Shown one piece after another: positions 48,065-59,826 of a stretch of DNA of 64,000 nucleotides. Position 1 is the stretch's first letter, and each line of letters starts with the position of its first letter. The stretch is from VRUE01 sp963748075 (GTDB lineage: Bacteria > Actinomycetota > Thermoleophilia > Solirubrobacterales > 70-9). Location: assembly GCA_963748075.1 (NCBI GenBank), contig CAVVHQ010000008.1:1-64000 (forward strand), given 5' to 3'. The position numbers and the translations under genes were made by a program. The notes below the pieces were generated by a model. It did no database searches, was not told where the DNA came from, and saw nothing but the letters and a program-made list of their open reading frames with translations.

Positions 48065-50218
48065 TCAGCGCAGCGCGCCGGGATCGCGCAGCCGCGCGGC
48101 CAGCGCCGAGTGGCGGCCGCCGCTGTCGTCGCGGCGGACCGCGCCCGCCAGCGCCGCCCGGTCGCCGACCAGCACGCAACTGCTGCGGGCGCGCGTGATC
48201 GCCGTGTAGAGGAGCGGGCGGCTCAGCATCCGCGCGTGGGAGCGATGGCAGACGCCGACCACGACCGGCACCTCGCAGCCCTGCGCCTTATGGACCGAGA
48301 TCGCGTAGGCGAGCCTCAGGGTCGCCGTCTCGTCGTAGGGGATGGCCAGCGCGCCGCCCTCGTCGGTGTCGACGAGGATCGTCTCCTCGTCGGGATCGTC
48401 GGCCCGCAGGAAGACGATCGAGCCGTTCATCAGTCCCAGCTCGTGCGAGTTCCTCGTCTGGATCAGCCGGTCGCCGATCCGGAAGCGCCCGCCCAGAACT
48501 GGCTTGCCGTCCGGGTTGAGCCGCGCCTGCAGCCGCTCGTTCAGCGCGTCGATCCCGATCACGCCCCGGTACATCGGCGCCAGCACCTGCACCTCGCGGA
48601 TCGGGTCGACCCCGAAGCTCTGCGGAGCCCGCTCGGCCACCACCTCGACGACCGTCTCGAGCGCCCGCTCCGGCCCGGGGCGGTCGATGAAGAAGAAGTC
48701 GCGTTCCTGGTCCTCGGCGGGCGTCAGCTGCGGCGGCCGCCCCCGGTTGATCTGGTGGGCGGCGGTGGTGATCATCGAGCGGGCCGCCTGGCGGAAGATC
48801 TGGGTGAGCCGGACGACCGGGGCGATGCCGGAGGCGATCAGGTCCTCGAACGGCTTGCCGGCTCCGATCGGAGGCAGCTGGTCGGCGTCGCCGACGAAGA
48901 CGAGGTGGGTCGACTCGGCGAGCCCGCCGAGCAGCACCTCGGCCAGCCGCAGGTTGAGCATCGAGGCCTCGTCGACGATCACCAGGTCGGCGGCCAGCGG
49001 GCGGTCGGGGTTGAAGGCTGGCTTGCGGCCCGGCATCCACTCCAGCATCCGATGGATCGTCTGCGCCTCGCGGCCGGTTGCCTCCTCGAGCCGGCGGGCG
49101 GCGCGGCCGGTCGGCGCGCAGAGGGCGATCGAGACGCCGACACGGCCCGCCTCGGCGACGATCGCCTGCGTACAGGCCGTCTTGCCGACCCCCGGCCCGC
49201 CGGTCAGCACCGAGATCCGCGCGGCGAAGGCGCCGCGCACCGCGGCCCACTGCTCGTCGGTGAGGCGGGTCTCCTCGGCCGCCTCGGCCGTCTCTTCACC
49301 GGGGTCGTGCTCGAGCTGGGAGGGGGCGGCGGCGCGGGCCGCCAGCGTCGCCGCCACCGCGACCTCGCTCGCCCGGGTCGACTCGCGGTAAGCCCGCCCT
49401 TCGTCGAGCAGCAGGCTCGGCGCGGCGACCAGCGTGTCGGGATCCGGCGCAAGGCCGATCAGCCTCGCAGTGCGCCGCGTCAGCTCCTCGAGCGGCAGGT
49501 AGGTGTGCCCCTGCTGCTCGGCCTCGGCGAGCGCGAAGGCGGCGGCGGCCTGGGCGCGGCGCGGCGACTCCGGCGGCACGTCGGCCGCCAGCGCGATCCG
49601 GTCGGCGCGGGCGAAGCCGACCCCGGCGACCTCGGTCAGCCGGTAGGGGTCCTCGTGCAGGACCACCATCGAGCGCTCGCCGAAGCGGGCGTGGATCGGC
49701 GTCGCCAGATGGGCGAGCCCGTGCGGGGCGAGCTGGACGTGGAGGTCGCGGATCGCCCGCGAGGCGTGCCAGGACTCGGTCGCCGCGGCCGCCTGGTCGG
49801 GGCTGACCCCGCGCAGCGCGCCGAAGACGCCGACCGGGTCGGCGGAGATCGCCCCCAGCACGCCCTCGCCGTGCTCGTCGAGGAGGCGTTCGGCACGGGC
49901 CGGTCCGATGTGGCGCAGCGAGGTCAGGTAGGCGATCCGCCCGGCCCGGTCGACCGGATCGAGCGGCAGCGCCCCGCTGGCCTTCAGCTGCCGCCCGTAG
50001 CGCGAGTGCGTCTGCCAGTCGCCGCTCACCTCCGCCCGCTCGCCGGCGCTCAGGTGGGCGACCGGTCCGACCAGGGCGAAGCCCTCGCCCGACTCGCTGT
50101 CCTGCACCTCGAGCACCGCATAGCCGTCCTCCTCGGCGCTGAACACGACGCCGAGCACCTCGACCGTCCCGCTGAAGGCGGGCGCGTCGGCATCGAACAG
50201 GGTCGCTGCGCCGTTCAC
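48065..50218 (-). CDS. recD2: RecD2-type ATP-dependent DNA helicase
   Basis: 717-residue superfamily 1B helicase (5'-3') acting alone rather than in RecBCD. The N-terminal OB fold (FSGTVEVLGVVFSAEEDGYA) and helix-hairpin-helix region (LRHIGPARAERLLDEHGEGV, TEVAGVGFARADRIAL) are typical of RecD2. Helicase motifs are SVLTGGPGVGKTACT (I), CAPTGRAARRLEEATG (Ia), VIVDEASMLNL (II), VFVGDADQLPPIGAG (III), LTQIFRQAARS (IV), and VSVHKAQGCEV-like AISVHKAQGCEVPVVVGV (V), LLYTAITRARSSCVLVGD (VI). Role in DNA repair and replication-fork processing is inferred from the family. Confidence 0.92.
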   Translation of the reverse strand: MNGAATLFDADAPAFSGTVEVLGVVFSAEEDGYAVLEVQDSESGEGFALVGPVAHLSAGERAEVSGDWQTHSRYGRQLKASGALPLDPVDRAGRIAYLTSLRHIGPARAERLLDEHGEGVLGAISADPVGVFGALRGVSPDQAAAATESWHASRAIRDLHVQLAPHGLAHLATPIHARFGERSMVVLHEDPYRLTEVAGVGFARADRIALAADVPPESPRRAQAAAAFALAEAEQQGHTYLPLEELTRRTARLIGLAPDPDTLVAAPSLLLDEGRAYRESTRASEVAVAATLAARAAAPSQLEHDPGEETAEAAEETRLTDEQWAAVRGAFAARISVLTGGPGVGKTACTQAIVAEAGRVGVSIALCAPTGRAARRLEEATGREAQTIHRMLEWMPGRKPAFNPDRPLAADLVIVDEASMLNLRLAEVLLGGLAESTHLVFVGDADQLPPIGAGKPFEDLIASGIAPVVRLTQIFRQAARSMITTAAHQINRGRPPQLTPAEDQERDFFFIDRPGPERALETVVEVVAERAPQSFGVDPIREVQVLAPMYRGVIGIDALNERLQARLNPDGKPVLGGRFRIGDRLIQTRNSHELGLMNGSIVFLRADDPDEETILVDTDEGGALAIPYDETATLRLAYAISVHKAQGCEVPVVVGVCHRSHARMLSRPLLYTAITRARSSCVLVGDRAALAGAVRRDDSGGRHSALAARLRDPGALR

Positions 50219-50252
50219 ACGGCAAAGCTAGCCGCTGGCGAGGCGGTACTTC

Positions 50253-50402
50253 CTAGCCGGCCTCGGCGAGCTTCTCGTCCAGCTGGGCGCGCAGCGCGTC
50301 GCAGACGGCTTCCACGTCGGGGTTGTGGCGCTCGGCGGCGAGCACCCCGAGGAGCACCTCCGCGTCGGCCCTCGACATCTCCAGCGTGATCGGCTTGCTC
50401 AT
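50253..50402 (-). CDS. Small conserved hypothetical protein (49 aa)
   Basis: MSKPITLEMSRADAEVLLGV then LAAERHNPDVEAVCDALRAQ and a short tail. It reads as two amphipathic helices after a short beta strand. GGAGG lies 4-8 bp upstream of the ATG, supporting translation. No named family. It is divergent from the cfa gene (69 bp apart). Confidence 0.6.
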   Translation of the reverse strand: MSKPITLEMSRADAEVLLGVLAAERHNPDVEAVCDALRAQLDEKLAEAG

Positions 50403-50471
50403 CGACCCTCCTTCGTTTGCCTGCCGATACCTTGCCGTAGCCGTCGGTCGCGGTCTACCCTTGGCGGGCGG

Positions 50472-51749
50472 ATGCAGAGCACGGGCGGCATCGCCGACAG
50501 CTTCGCGCCGCTCACGGCGCGACTCGAGCGCCGCCTCTCCGGCGGCTTGCCGTTCGCGGTGCGCTTCTGGGACGGCAGCGAGCTGCGGCCCGAGGACGAG
50601 GGCAGCGGCGACACGCTGGTCGTCCGCGACAGCCGCGCCCTCGCCTACGTCGCCACGGCTCCCAACCAGCTCGGTCTGGGGCGCGCCTGGGTCGCCGGCG
50701 ACCTCGAGCTGGAGGGCGACCTGGAACGGGCGCTGCGGGCCGGCGAGCGGCTGCGCGACCTGCGACTCGGCCTGGGCGACAAGCTCGCCTCGCTCGCCGC
50801 CGCCGCCCGCGCCGGCGCGCTGCGGCTGCGCCGCCCCACGCCGCCGGCCAGCGAGGCGCGGCTCGGCGGGCGCCTGCACTCGCTGCGGCGCGATCGCGCC
50901 GCGGTCCGCCACCACTACGACGTCTCCAACGACTTCTACCGGCTGGTGCTGGGGCCGAGCATGGTCTACTCCTGCGCCTACTTCGCCTCGCCGCACGACA
51001 CGCTGGAGCGGGCGCAGGAGCGCAAGCTGGACGTGATCTGCCGCAAGCTGCGCCTCGCGGCGGGGGAGAGGCTGCTCGACGTCGGTTGCGGCTGGGGCTC
51101 GCTGATCCTGCACGCGGCGCGCAACTACGGCGTCCGCGCGGTCGGGGTCACGCTCTCGGAGCCGCAGGCCGAGCTGGCCCGGCGGCAAATCGCCGCGGCC
51201 GGGCTCGGGCGTCGCTGCGAGGTGCGGGTGCGGGACTACCGCGAGGTCGACGACGGCCCCTACGACAAGCTCGCCAGCGTCGGCATGTACGAGCACGTCG
51301 GCGCCTCCCGGCTCGACGAGTACATGCTTTGCCTGCGGCGGCTTGTCCGTCCCGGCGGTCTCGTCCTCAACCACGGGATCGTGCGCTTGGCGCCGGCGCC
51401 GCGCCGCCGCGACACCTTCATCTGGCGCTACGTCTTCCCGGACGGCGAGCTGCACCCGGTCGGCCGGGTGGTCAAGTCGATGGAGCGGGCGGGGCTGGAG
51501 CTGCGCGACGCCGAGTCGCTGCGCGAGCACTACGCGCTGACCCTGCGCTTCTGGGTCGCAAACCTCGCTGCCGCTCGGGAGGCGGCGATCGCCGCGGCGG
51601 GCGAGGAGAGGGAGCGGATCTGGCGCCTCTACATGACCGGCTCGGCGCTCGCCTTCGAACGGGGCGACATCTCCGTGCAGCAGCTCCTGGCCGCCGCCAC
51701 CGGCGCGCCCCCCGAGCTGCCGCTGGCCCGCGGCCGCTTCGCCAGCTGA
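50472..51749 (+). CDS. cfa: Cyclopropane-fatty-acyl-phospholipid synthase family methyltransferase
   Basis: SAM-dependent enzyme that modifies unsaturated acyl chains of membrane phospholipids. 425 residues. The N-terminal lipid-binding domain (to ~130) is followed by HHYDVSNDFYRLVLGPSMVY and SCAYF, the SAM site LLDVGCGWGSLILHAARNYG, VTLSEPQAELARRQ, YDKLASVGMYEHVGASRLDE and FIWRYVFPDGELHPVGRVVK. Catalytic Cys in SCAYF and Glu in MYEHVG are kept. Cyclopropanation is the default call; related enzymes make branched or methoxy acyls. Confidence 0.9.
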   Translation: MQSTGGIADSFAPLTARLERRLSGGLPFAVRFWDGSELRPEDEGSGDTLVVRDSRALAYVATAPNQLGLGRAWVAGDLELEGDLERALRAGERLRDLRLGLGDKLASLAAAARAGALRLRRPTPPASEARLGGRLHSLRRDRAAVRHHYDVSNDFYRLVLGPSMVYSCAYFASPHDTLERAQERKLDVICRKLRLAAGERLLDVGCGWGSLILHAARNYGVRAVGVTLSEPQAELARRQIAAAGLGRRCEVRVRDYREVDDGPYDKLASVGMYEHVGASRLDEYMLCLRRLVRPGGLVLNHGIVRLAPAPRRRDTFIWRYVFPDGELHPVGRVVKSMERAGLELRDAESLREHYALTLRFWVANLAAAREAAIAAAGEERERIWRLYMTGSALAFERGDISVQQLLAAATGAPPELPLARGRFAS

Positions 51750-51770
51750 ACGTCGCCGGCGCTCGCCGGC

Positions 51771-52163
51771 TCAGCTGGCCATCGGGTCGGGTTCCCCGAG
51801 CTTGGTGACGTCGGGCGGGTCGTAGGTCTCGCCGACCTTGCCGCCGATCGCCAGCACCCGGATCCCCTCGTCCCCCGGCCAGATCTTGCGCTTCACGCCC
51901 GGGCCGACCCGCGCGGCGTGGTCGGTGTCCAGCGTGTAGCGCTCGCCGTCGATCTCCAGCTCGCCGCTGCCGCGCAGCGCGAGGTAGACCTCCTCCTGAC
52001 CGTCCTCTGCGTGGTCGTGCTCCGGGTAGTTGTCGAAGTTGGGCGGCATGTCGATGATCTGCATGCCGAAGGACTCGACCCCGAGCTCGGCGCGCGCCCG
52101 CTTGAAGCCGCCGCCGAACACCGCCTCCATCTCGTCGATCGTCTTCACCGTGTGACCGTTCAT
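51771..52163 (-). CDS. Cupin-domain protein
   Basis: 130-residue single-domain cupin. The first metal-binding motif is NYPEHDHAEDGQEEVYLALRG (two His plus Glu), and the second is LDTDHAARVGPGVKRKIWPG, where the usual His is replaced. The N-terminus MNGHTVKTIDEMEAVFGGGF is family-like for small actinobacterial cupins. No catalytic role can be named. Start ATG at 52163. It converges on the cfa gene. Confidence 0.82.
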   Translation of the reverse strand: MNGHTVKTIDEMEAVFGGGFKRARAELGVESFGMQIIDMPPNFDNYPEHDHAEDGQEEVYLALRGSGELEIDGERYTLDTDHAARVGPGVKRKIWPGDEGIRVLAIGGKVGETYDPPDVTKLGEPDPMAS

Positions 52164-52244
52164 CGTTCCTCCTCGACTGGGTTGGCAGGGGCGATCATAG
52201 GCCCGCCCCGCCGCTTCATGGTTAAGCATTCTCGATCGATTGGC

Positions 52245-52835
52245 ATGGGCCCACGGCCGATGGAGGGCTGGATGCACGCCTTGGCTATTCTGCGGCAGGT
52301 TGCCGACCTGGCGCGCAGGATCGAGGATTGGGGGTTCGACGGGCTCCTCGTGGCCGACAGCCAGAACCTCGACGATGACGTCTGGTTCGAGCTGGGGCTG
52401 GCGGCGGCGGCGGCGGAGCGGATCGAGTCGGGGCCTGGAGCCACCAACCGGTCCCCGCCACCCGGCTGTGACCGCCTCGGCGGCGCTGACCAAGCAGGCG
52501 GAGACTGGCGGGCGGGCGGTGCTCGGCCTCGGACGCGGCGACTCGGCGCTGACGCAGGTCGGGCAGCAGCCGGTCCCGGCAGCCGAGCTGGAGCGGCGCT
52601 GGAAGCGATCCATGCCTATCTGCGTGGCGAGGAGGTCGAGGTCGGCGGCGCGTCCAGCCGCCTCGCGTGGGCGGCCAGAGATGGCGCGGGCAGCGGCGCC
52701 GGATCGCAGCCCCTCCCTCGGTGCCTTCCTCAACGTCGCCGTCCACACCGATCGCGCCGTCGCCCGCGACCTGGTCCCGGCAGCGTTGCGATCTTCGCCC
52801 GCTTCGTCGAGCAGGTGCTGCCCCGCCTGCGCTGA
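52245..52835 (+). pseudogene. LLM-class F420-dependent oxidoreductase, decayed
   Basis: Pieces of a luciferase-like monooxygenase fold lie in successive frames. First: HALAILRQVADLARRIEDWG, FDGLLVADSQNLDDDVWFEL, GLAAAAAERIESGPGATN. Then, shifted: RHPAVTASAALTKQAETGGR, AVLGLGRGDSALTQVG. Then back: ALEAIHAYLRGEEVEVGGAS. Then GAFLNVAVHTDRAVARDLV and finally VAIFARFVEQVLPRLR with a stop. At least four frame changes and missing segments exclude a working enzyme. Its siblings use coenzyme F420, which fits an actinobacterium. Confidence 0.8.
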
Positions 52836-52845
52836 TTCTCGTCGT

Positions 52846-53190
52846 ATGTCGGAAGCTCGGATACGGGTTCGGTTGCGGCCGAGGGGCTCGCGGGACGAGC
52901 TGGCCGGGGTCCGGGACGGGGTGCTGCAGGCGAAGGTGACGGCGCCGCCGCTCGACGGCAAGGCCAACAAGGCTCTCTGCAAGCTGATCGCCAAGCGGGC
53001 CGGCGTGGCGCCGTCGCGGGTCAGCGTGGTGCGCGGAGAGAAGTCGCGCGAGAAGGTCGTCCGCGTCGAGGGGCTGGATCGGGCCGCGGGCGATGAAGGC
53101 GCTGGAAAGCGACGACTCAGTGGGTTAGGGTCGGTTCGTCTCCTCTGTCTCCTCCCACAGAACGGAGTCTCCTCATGGCCTATGAGATGA
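52846..53190 (+). CDS. DUF167/YggU-family protein
   Basis: 114 residues from the ATG at 52846. Residues 5-80 match the DUF167 fold: IRVRLRPRGSRDELAGVRDG, VLQAKVTAPPLDGKANKALC, KLIAKRAGVAPSRVSVVRGE, KSREKVVRVEGL. Family members are usually 75-100 residues. The last ~30 residues here (GAGKRRLSGLGSVRLLCLLP) look non-native and run 16 bp into the next gene, so a late frameshift may have extended the frame. Function of the family is unknown. Confidence 0.75.
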   Translation: MSEARIRVRLRPRGSRDELAGVRDGVLQAKVTAPPLDGKANKALCKLIAKRAGVAPSRVSVVRGEKSREKVVRVEGLDRAAGDEGAGKRRLSGLGSVRLLCLLPQNGVSSWPMR

Positions 53191-53681
53191 AGATCCGCGG
53201 CACCCAGGACGAGGTCAAGATCCGCAGCCCGTGGGCCGCGGCCCTGCTGCCGATCATCACCCTCGGCATCTACCACCTCGTCTGGTGGTACCGGATCAAC
53301 CGCGAGCTGCGCGACTACGGCAACGCCAAGGGCTACGACCTCGGCCAGAACCCGACCAACTCGCTGCTCGCGCTGTTCCCCGGCGGCCTCATCATCGTCC
53401 CGGCGCTGATCGCCTACTGGCGCGGCGTCAAGCGCGTGATGGGCGCCTCCAGCCTCGCCGGCAAGGAACCGCTCAACGGCTGGATCGCGATCATCCTCTA
53501 CCTGCTGCTCTCTCCGGCCCTCTGGGCCTACATCCAGGTCTCGCTCAACGACATCTGGCGCCAGGAAGCCGAGGCGCTGCCCGGCCAGGAGCCGCCACCC
53601 AGCCCGCCGAGCGAGATGCCGCCGCCGCTGCCGGCCGACCAGCAGCCGCCCCCGGCGGAGCAATCGCCGCCCGCCTCCTAG
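53175..53681 (+). CDS. DUF4234 membrane protein
   Basis: 168 residues. After a short polar start (MAYEMKIRGTQDEVKIRSPW) there are two or three membrane helices: AALLPIITLGIYHLVWWYRI, LLALFPGGLIIVPALIAYWR, and NGWIAIILYLLLSPALWAYI. The LGIYHLVWWYRINRELRDYG pattern and YIQVSLNDIWRQ are the DUF4234 signature. The C-terminal ~40 residues are Pro-rich. Function unknown. It ends 10 bp before rlmN. Confidence 0.85.
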   Translation: MAYEMKIRGTQDEVKIRSPWAAALLPIITLGIYHLVWWYRINRELRDYGNAKGYDLGQNPTNSLLALFPGGLIIVPALIAYWRGVKRVMGASSLAGKEPLNGWIAIILYLLLSPALWAYIQVSLNDIWRQEAEALPGQEPPPSPPSEMPPPLPADQQPPPAEQSPPAS

Positions 53682-53691
53682 ACTCGGGCGC

Positions 53692-54744
53692 GTGGATCGC
53701 GCGCTCTTGAAGCAGACCCTCGCCGAGGCCGGCGAGCCCTCCTACCGCGCCTCCCAGGTCTGGGAGTGGGTGGCGCGCGGGGCGGGCTCCTACGCGGAGA
53801 TGACCAACCTGCCGGTGGCGCTGCGCGAGCGGCTCGCCGCCGAGGTGCCGCTCTCGACCCTCGAGCTGCAGGCCGAGGCGAAGTCCGACGACGGCACCGT
53901 CAAGGCGCTCTTCCACACCGCCGACGGACGGCCGGTCGAGGCGGTGCTGATGCGCTACCGCGACGGGCGCCGCTCGGTCTGCCTCTCCTCGCAGTCGGGC
54001 TGCCCGCTGACCTGCAGCTTCTGCGCCACCGGCCAGATGGGGTTCGGCCGCAATCTCAGCGCCGACGAGATCCTCGACCAGGCGCTGCACTTCCGCCGCG
54101 TCGAGGCGATCGACCACGTCGTCTTCATGGGGATGGGCGAGCCGACGATGAACCTCGACGCGGTGCTCGCGGCCTGCGGGCGGCTGCCCGAGCTCGGCGT
54201 CAGCCACCGCCGCACGGCGATCTCCACGGTCGGCTGGGTGCCCGGCATCGACCGCCTCGCCGGATGCGAGATGCCGCTCGCCCTGGCCCTCTCGCTGCAC
54301 GCGCCGAACGACGGCCTGCGCTCGCAGCTGATGCCGGTCAACGACCGCTACCCGCTGGCCGAGGTGCTCGCCGCCTGCGAGCGCTACCTGGCCCGCCGCC
54401 GTCGCAGGGTCCTGGTCGAGTACGTGATGCTCGACGGCCTCAACGACCTGCCCGAGCACGCCCGCCAGCTCGCCGCCCTGCTCGACCCCCGCGCCTACAA
54501 GCTCAACCTGATCCCCTACAACCCGACCGGGGCCTACGACGGCTCGCCGCCCGAGCGGATCGAGCGGTTCCGGGCGATCCTCGCCGAGCATCGCCTCACC
54601 GCCACCGTCCGCCTCACCCGCGGCCGCGACATCGACGCCGCCTGCGGTCAGCTCGCGGCGACGGCCGGTCGCCCGCTAGCTCGAGGGGTGCCGAGCGAGA
54701 GCGCGAAGAGCCCGCCCGGCGAGTCCCGCCACCCGAGCGGCTAG
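53692..54744 (+). CDS. rlmN: 23S rRNA (adenine-2503-C2)-methyltransferase
   Basis: Radical-SAM enzyme that methylates A2503 of 23S rRNA and A37 of some tRNAs. The Fe-S triad is SGCPLTCSFCATGQMGF near residue 103, followed by VVFMGMGEPTMNLDAVLAAC and ALSLHAPNDGLRSQLMPVN. LNLIPYNPTG and the second catalytic Cys region (DIDAACGQLA) are present. 350 residues, standard, with a short Pro/Ser tail. GTG start. Confidence 0.95.
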   Translation: MDRALLKQTLAEAGEPSYRASQVWEWVARGAGSYAEMTNLPVALRERLAAEVPLSTLELQAEAKSDDGTVKALFHTADGRPVEAVLMRYRDGRRSVCLSSQSGCPLTCSFCATGQMGFGRNLSADEILDQALHFRRVEAIDHVVFMGMGEPTMNLDAVLAACGRLPELGVSHRRTAISTVGWVPGIDRLAGCEMPLALALSLHAPNDGLRSQLMPVNDRYPLAEVLAACERYLARRRRRVLVEYVMLDGLNDLPEHARQLAALLDPRAYKLNLIPYNPTGAYDGSPPERIERFRAILAEHRLTATVRLTRGRDIDAACGQLAATAGRPLARGVPSESAKSPPGESRHPSG

Positions 54745-54802
54745 CGCCAGCCCGGTCATCCTCCTGGTCGACGACGTTTGGTCAGCCAACTACCATCCGT
54801 CC

Positions 54803-56254
54803 GTGCCAGCCGACGCCGTAAGCGCCCCCTCGCGGCGCGTCCCGCCGCCGCAGCAGCGGAGCGGCAACCCGGTAGCCCGCCTGCTCGACGACGCGCGCGC
54901 CGAGCTGCGGGTCCGCCGCCACGGCGCCTACCCGCCGGGTCCGCAGGGCTTCAGCCTCGGCCGCACCCTGCAGGCCGCCCGCGACCCGCTGCCGCTGCTG
55001 CTCTCCCTCTACGAGGAGCACGGGCCGATCTTCAGCCTCCGCATCCTCCACCACCCGGTCGTCTTCATGCTCGGGCCGGAGGCGAACCACTTCATCACCG
55101 TCGCCCATCCGGAGAACTTCCACTGGCGCGAGTCGAGCTTCGGCGACCTGATCCCGCTGCTCGGCGACGGCCTGCTGACGATCGACGACGCCTACCACGA
55201 CCGGGCGCGCGAGATCATGATGCCGGCCTTCCACCGCGAGCAGGTCGCCGCCTCGGTCGAGACGATGATCGCCGAGGCGACGCCTGCGATCGAGGCGCTG
55301 CGGCCGGGTGAGGTCGTCGACGTCTACGAGTGGATGCGCAACCTGGCGATGCGGATCGCGATGCGGGCGCTGCTCGGCCTCGACCCCGACGAGGCCGGCA
55401 AGGGCGCCGCCGCGGCGGAGCACTTCGAGCGGGCGCTCGGCTACTACGGGATCGACTTCCACATGCGCCTGGTGCGCGGGCCCGGCTCGCCCTGGTCGAA
55501 GATGGTCGCCTCGCGGGCGATCCTCGACCAGATCGTCTACGGCGAGATCGCCGAGCGCCGCGCCGAGCCCGATCCGGGCAGGAGGGACATCCTCAGCCTG
55601 CTGCTCGGCGTGCGCGACGAAACGGGGGAGGGGTTCTCCGACAAGGAGGTGCGCGACCAGGCGATGACCCTGATGTTCGCCGGCCACGACACCTCGACTT
55701 CGACCCTCACCTTCATGATGCACGAGCTGGCGCGCCACCCCGACGTGGTCCGGCGGCTGTGCGAGGAGCAGGACCGGGTGCTGGGGGGCGAGCCGCCCGA
55801 CATCGAGCGGCTGGAGGGGGAGATGCCCTACCTGGAGATGGTGCTCGACGAGGTGCTGCGGCTCTACCCGCCGGCCTGGATCGGGCCGCGCCGCGCCGTC
55901 CGCGACTTCGAGTTCGGCGGCTCCCGGGTCGCCCGCGGCGCCTACGTCAACTACTGCTCCTGGGCCAGCCACCGCATTCCCGAGGTGTTCCCCGACCCGG
56001 AGGCGTTCATCCCAGAGCGCTTCACCCGCGAGCGCAAGGCGGCGCTGCCCCGCGGCGCCTACGTTCCCTTCGGCGGCGGGCGGCGGATCTGCATCGGCAA
56101 GCGCTTCGGCCAGACCGAGGTGAAGCTGGTGGCGACGATGCTGCTGCAGCGGCTGCGCCTCGACGCCCTTCCCGGGCGGACGATGACCGTGCGCCAGATG
56201 CCGACCCTCTCGCCCAGTGGGGGTCTGCGGATGCGGGTACTGTCCCGCGCGTGA
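54803..56254 (+). CDS. Cytochrome P450
   Basis: Heme monooxygenase of 483 residues. I-helix oxygen-binding motif MFAGHDTSTSTLTFMMHELA; ExxR in VLDEVLRLYPPAWIG; the heme ligand in PFGGGRRICIGKRFGQTEVK with its Cys near residue 431. The N-terminal Pro-rich hinge (YPPGPQGFSLGRT) resembles CYP families that hydroxylate fatty acids or terpenoids. No membrane anchor, as usual in bacteria. The electron donor is not nearby. GTG start; its stop overlaps the next start (GTGA). Confidence 0.93.
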   Translation: MPADAVSAPSRRVPPPQQRSGNPVARLLDDARAELRVRRHGAYPPGPQGFSLGRTLQAARDPLPLLLSLYEEHGPIFSLRILHHPVVFMLGPEANHFITVAHPENFHWRESSFGDLIPLLGDGLLTIDDAYHDRAREIMMPAFHREQVAASVETMIAEATPAIEALRPGEVVDVYEWMRNLAMRIAMRALLGLDPDEAGKGAAAAEHFERALGYYGIDFHMRLVRGPGSPWSKMVASRAILDQIVYGEIAERRAEPDPGRRDILSLLLGVRDETGEGFSDKEVRDQAMTLMFAGHDTSTSTLTFMMHELARHPDVVRRLCEEQDRVLGGEPPDIERLEGEMPYLEMVLDEVLRLYPPAWIGPRRAVRDFEFGGSRVARGAYVNYCSWASHRIPEVFPDPEAFIPERFTRERKAALPRGAYVPFGGGRRICIGKRFGQTEVKLVATMLLQRLRLDALPGRTMTVRQMPTLSPSGGLRMRVLSRA

Positions 56255-57493
56255 GAGCGCTGGTCATCTCCGACACCCACTTCGGCGCCTGGACGGGCCG
56301 GGACCTGCTGCGCGAGGAGGCCTATCTGGAACGGCTGGAGCCGGCGCTCGACGGGATCGACGAGCTGATCTTCCTCGGCGACCTGTTCGACTTCCTGTTC
56401 GGCTCGGTCGGCGACGCGGTCGAGGCCTGCGGTGGCCTGCTGCGGCTGATCGCCGAGCGGATGCCCGGCAAGCGACTGGTCTTCCTGGCCGGCAACCACG
56501 ATCACCATCTCGTCCACCGCGACGGCGAGGACAGGATGGAGGCGCGGCTCGCCGCCGGCCTGGAGCCGGGGAGCGCGGATGGCGGCGAGCGCGGCTCGGA
56601 GAAGGCCGGCCCGCGCTGGTTCCAGTCGTTCCTCGAGAGCCGCCTGCCCGGGATCGAGGTCGAGGTCGCCTACCCCGCCTACAGCTTCGCCGGCGTGCTC
56701 TGCACCCACGGCCACTACCTCGATCCGCACGCCCGGCTGGCCGGTTCGCGCGGCGACCGCGTCCTCACCCGCACGCTCTGGTCGATCGCCACCGGCGGCC
56801 CCGAGGACCCGAAGACGGTCGAGGACTACGAGTCGGTGATCACCCTGCTCACCGAGTGGCTCTACATCGCCGCGCAGATGCCGCACGGCACCCACGCCCA
56901 GCAGAACGTCTTCCGGGCCGTGCAGCGGCTGGGCAAGGCGGTGGCGGCGCTCGGCCTGCCGGTGCGGGGCGCCAAGCGGCTCGCCGCCGAGCTGCGCGAC
57001 CGCGGAGTAGGCGACGGCGCGGTGGGGGAGGCGCTGCCCAGCGAGGAGCACTTCGACTCGGTCGTCCGCGACGAGACGGCGCGCCAGAACCGCGAGCAGC
57101 CCATCCAGGGGATCGGCTGGCCGCGGCCGGTCTACCCGCAGGCCTCGGTCGTCTCCCGCAGCGATCCCTCCGAGCACGCGCTGGAGGCCTTCGCCCAGGT
57201 CGTCGCCAACCTCGGCTGGAACCGCGAGACCGAGAGGATCGTCTTCGCCCATACCCACCAGCCGCTGGCCGAGGTCCGCTCCAGCCACGACTCGCGCACC
57301 CGCTACTGGAACACCGGCTCGTGGATCTACGAGCCCGACTTGGGCTCGCGCCAGGCCTACGCGCGCTACCTGCGCTACGCCTGGCCGGGGACGGCCGTGG
57401 TGATCGACGACGAGGAGCCCGAGCCTCGCCTGCTCGAGCTTCTCGCCGACCTCAACCCCCTCAACGGGGGCGGGGGGTTGCCCGGGGCGCCCC

Positions 57494-57501
<8 letters not shown>
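56251..57501 (+). CDS. Metallophosphoesterase
   Basis: Calcineurin-like phosphoesterase of 416 residues. Metal-binding blocks are VISDTHFGAW (D, H), LIFLGDLFDFLF (GD), LAGNHDHHLVHRDGED (GNHD/H), GVLCTHGHYLDPH (H) and VFAHTHQPLAEV with YWNTGSWIYEPD. Compared with UDP-2,3-diacylglucosamine hydrolases it is longer, with a middle helical insert (TLWSIATGGPEDPKTVEDYE). Substrate unknown. It starts inside the P450 stop and converges on glutamine synthetase, overlapping by 8 bp. Confidence 0.88.
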
Positions 57502-59647
<2,146 letters not shown>

Positions 59648-59759
59648 CGCTGTGTCGGTCCCTCGCTTCGGCGCACCCGGCCTGGCGGGCGCGATCGGTT
59701 GCCGGTCAACTCCCTTGAAAGAGCCAGAGGAGCCTAATGGGCGGAGGCGGGAAATGCCT

Positions 59760-59775
59760 TTGTACCGCGGTACAA
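59760..59775. promoter_or_regulatory. Perfect palindrome TTGTACCGCGGTACAA upstream of glnN
   Basis: A 16-bp perfect inverted repeat about 113 bp upstream of the glnN start. It could be the operator of a nitrogen or GS regulator; it does not match a motif I can name, and no regulator gene is adjacent. Confidence 0.5.
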
Positions 59776-59826
59776 GGATCACCCGGCGCCTTTGTCCGTG
59801 CCGGAATGGCTATCTCGGTCGTCTTG

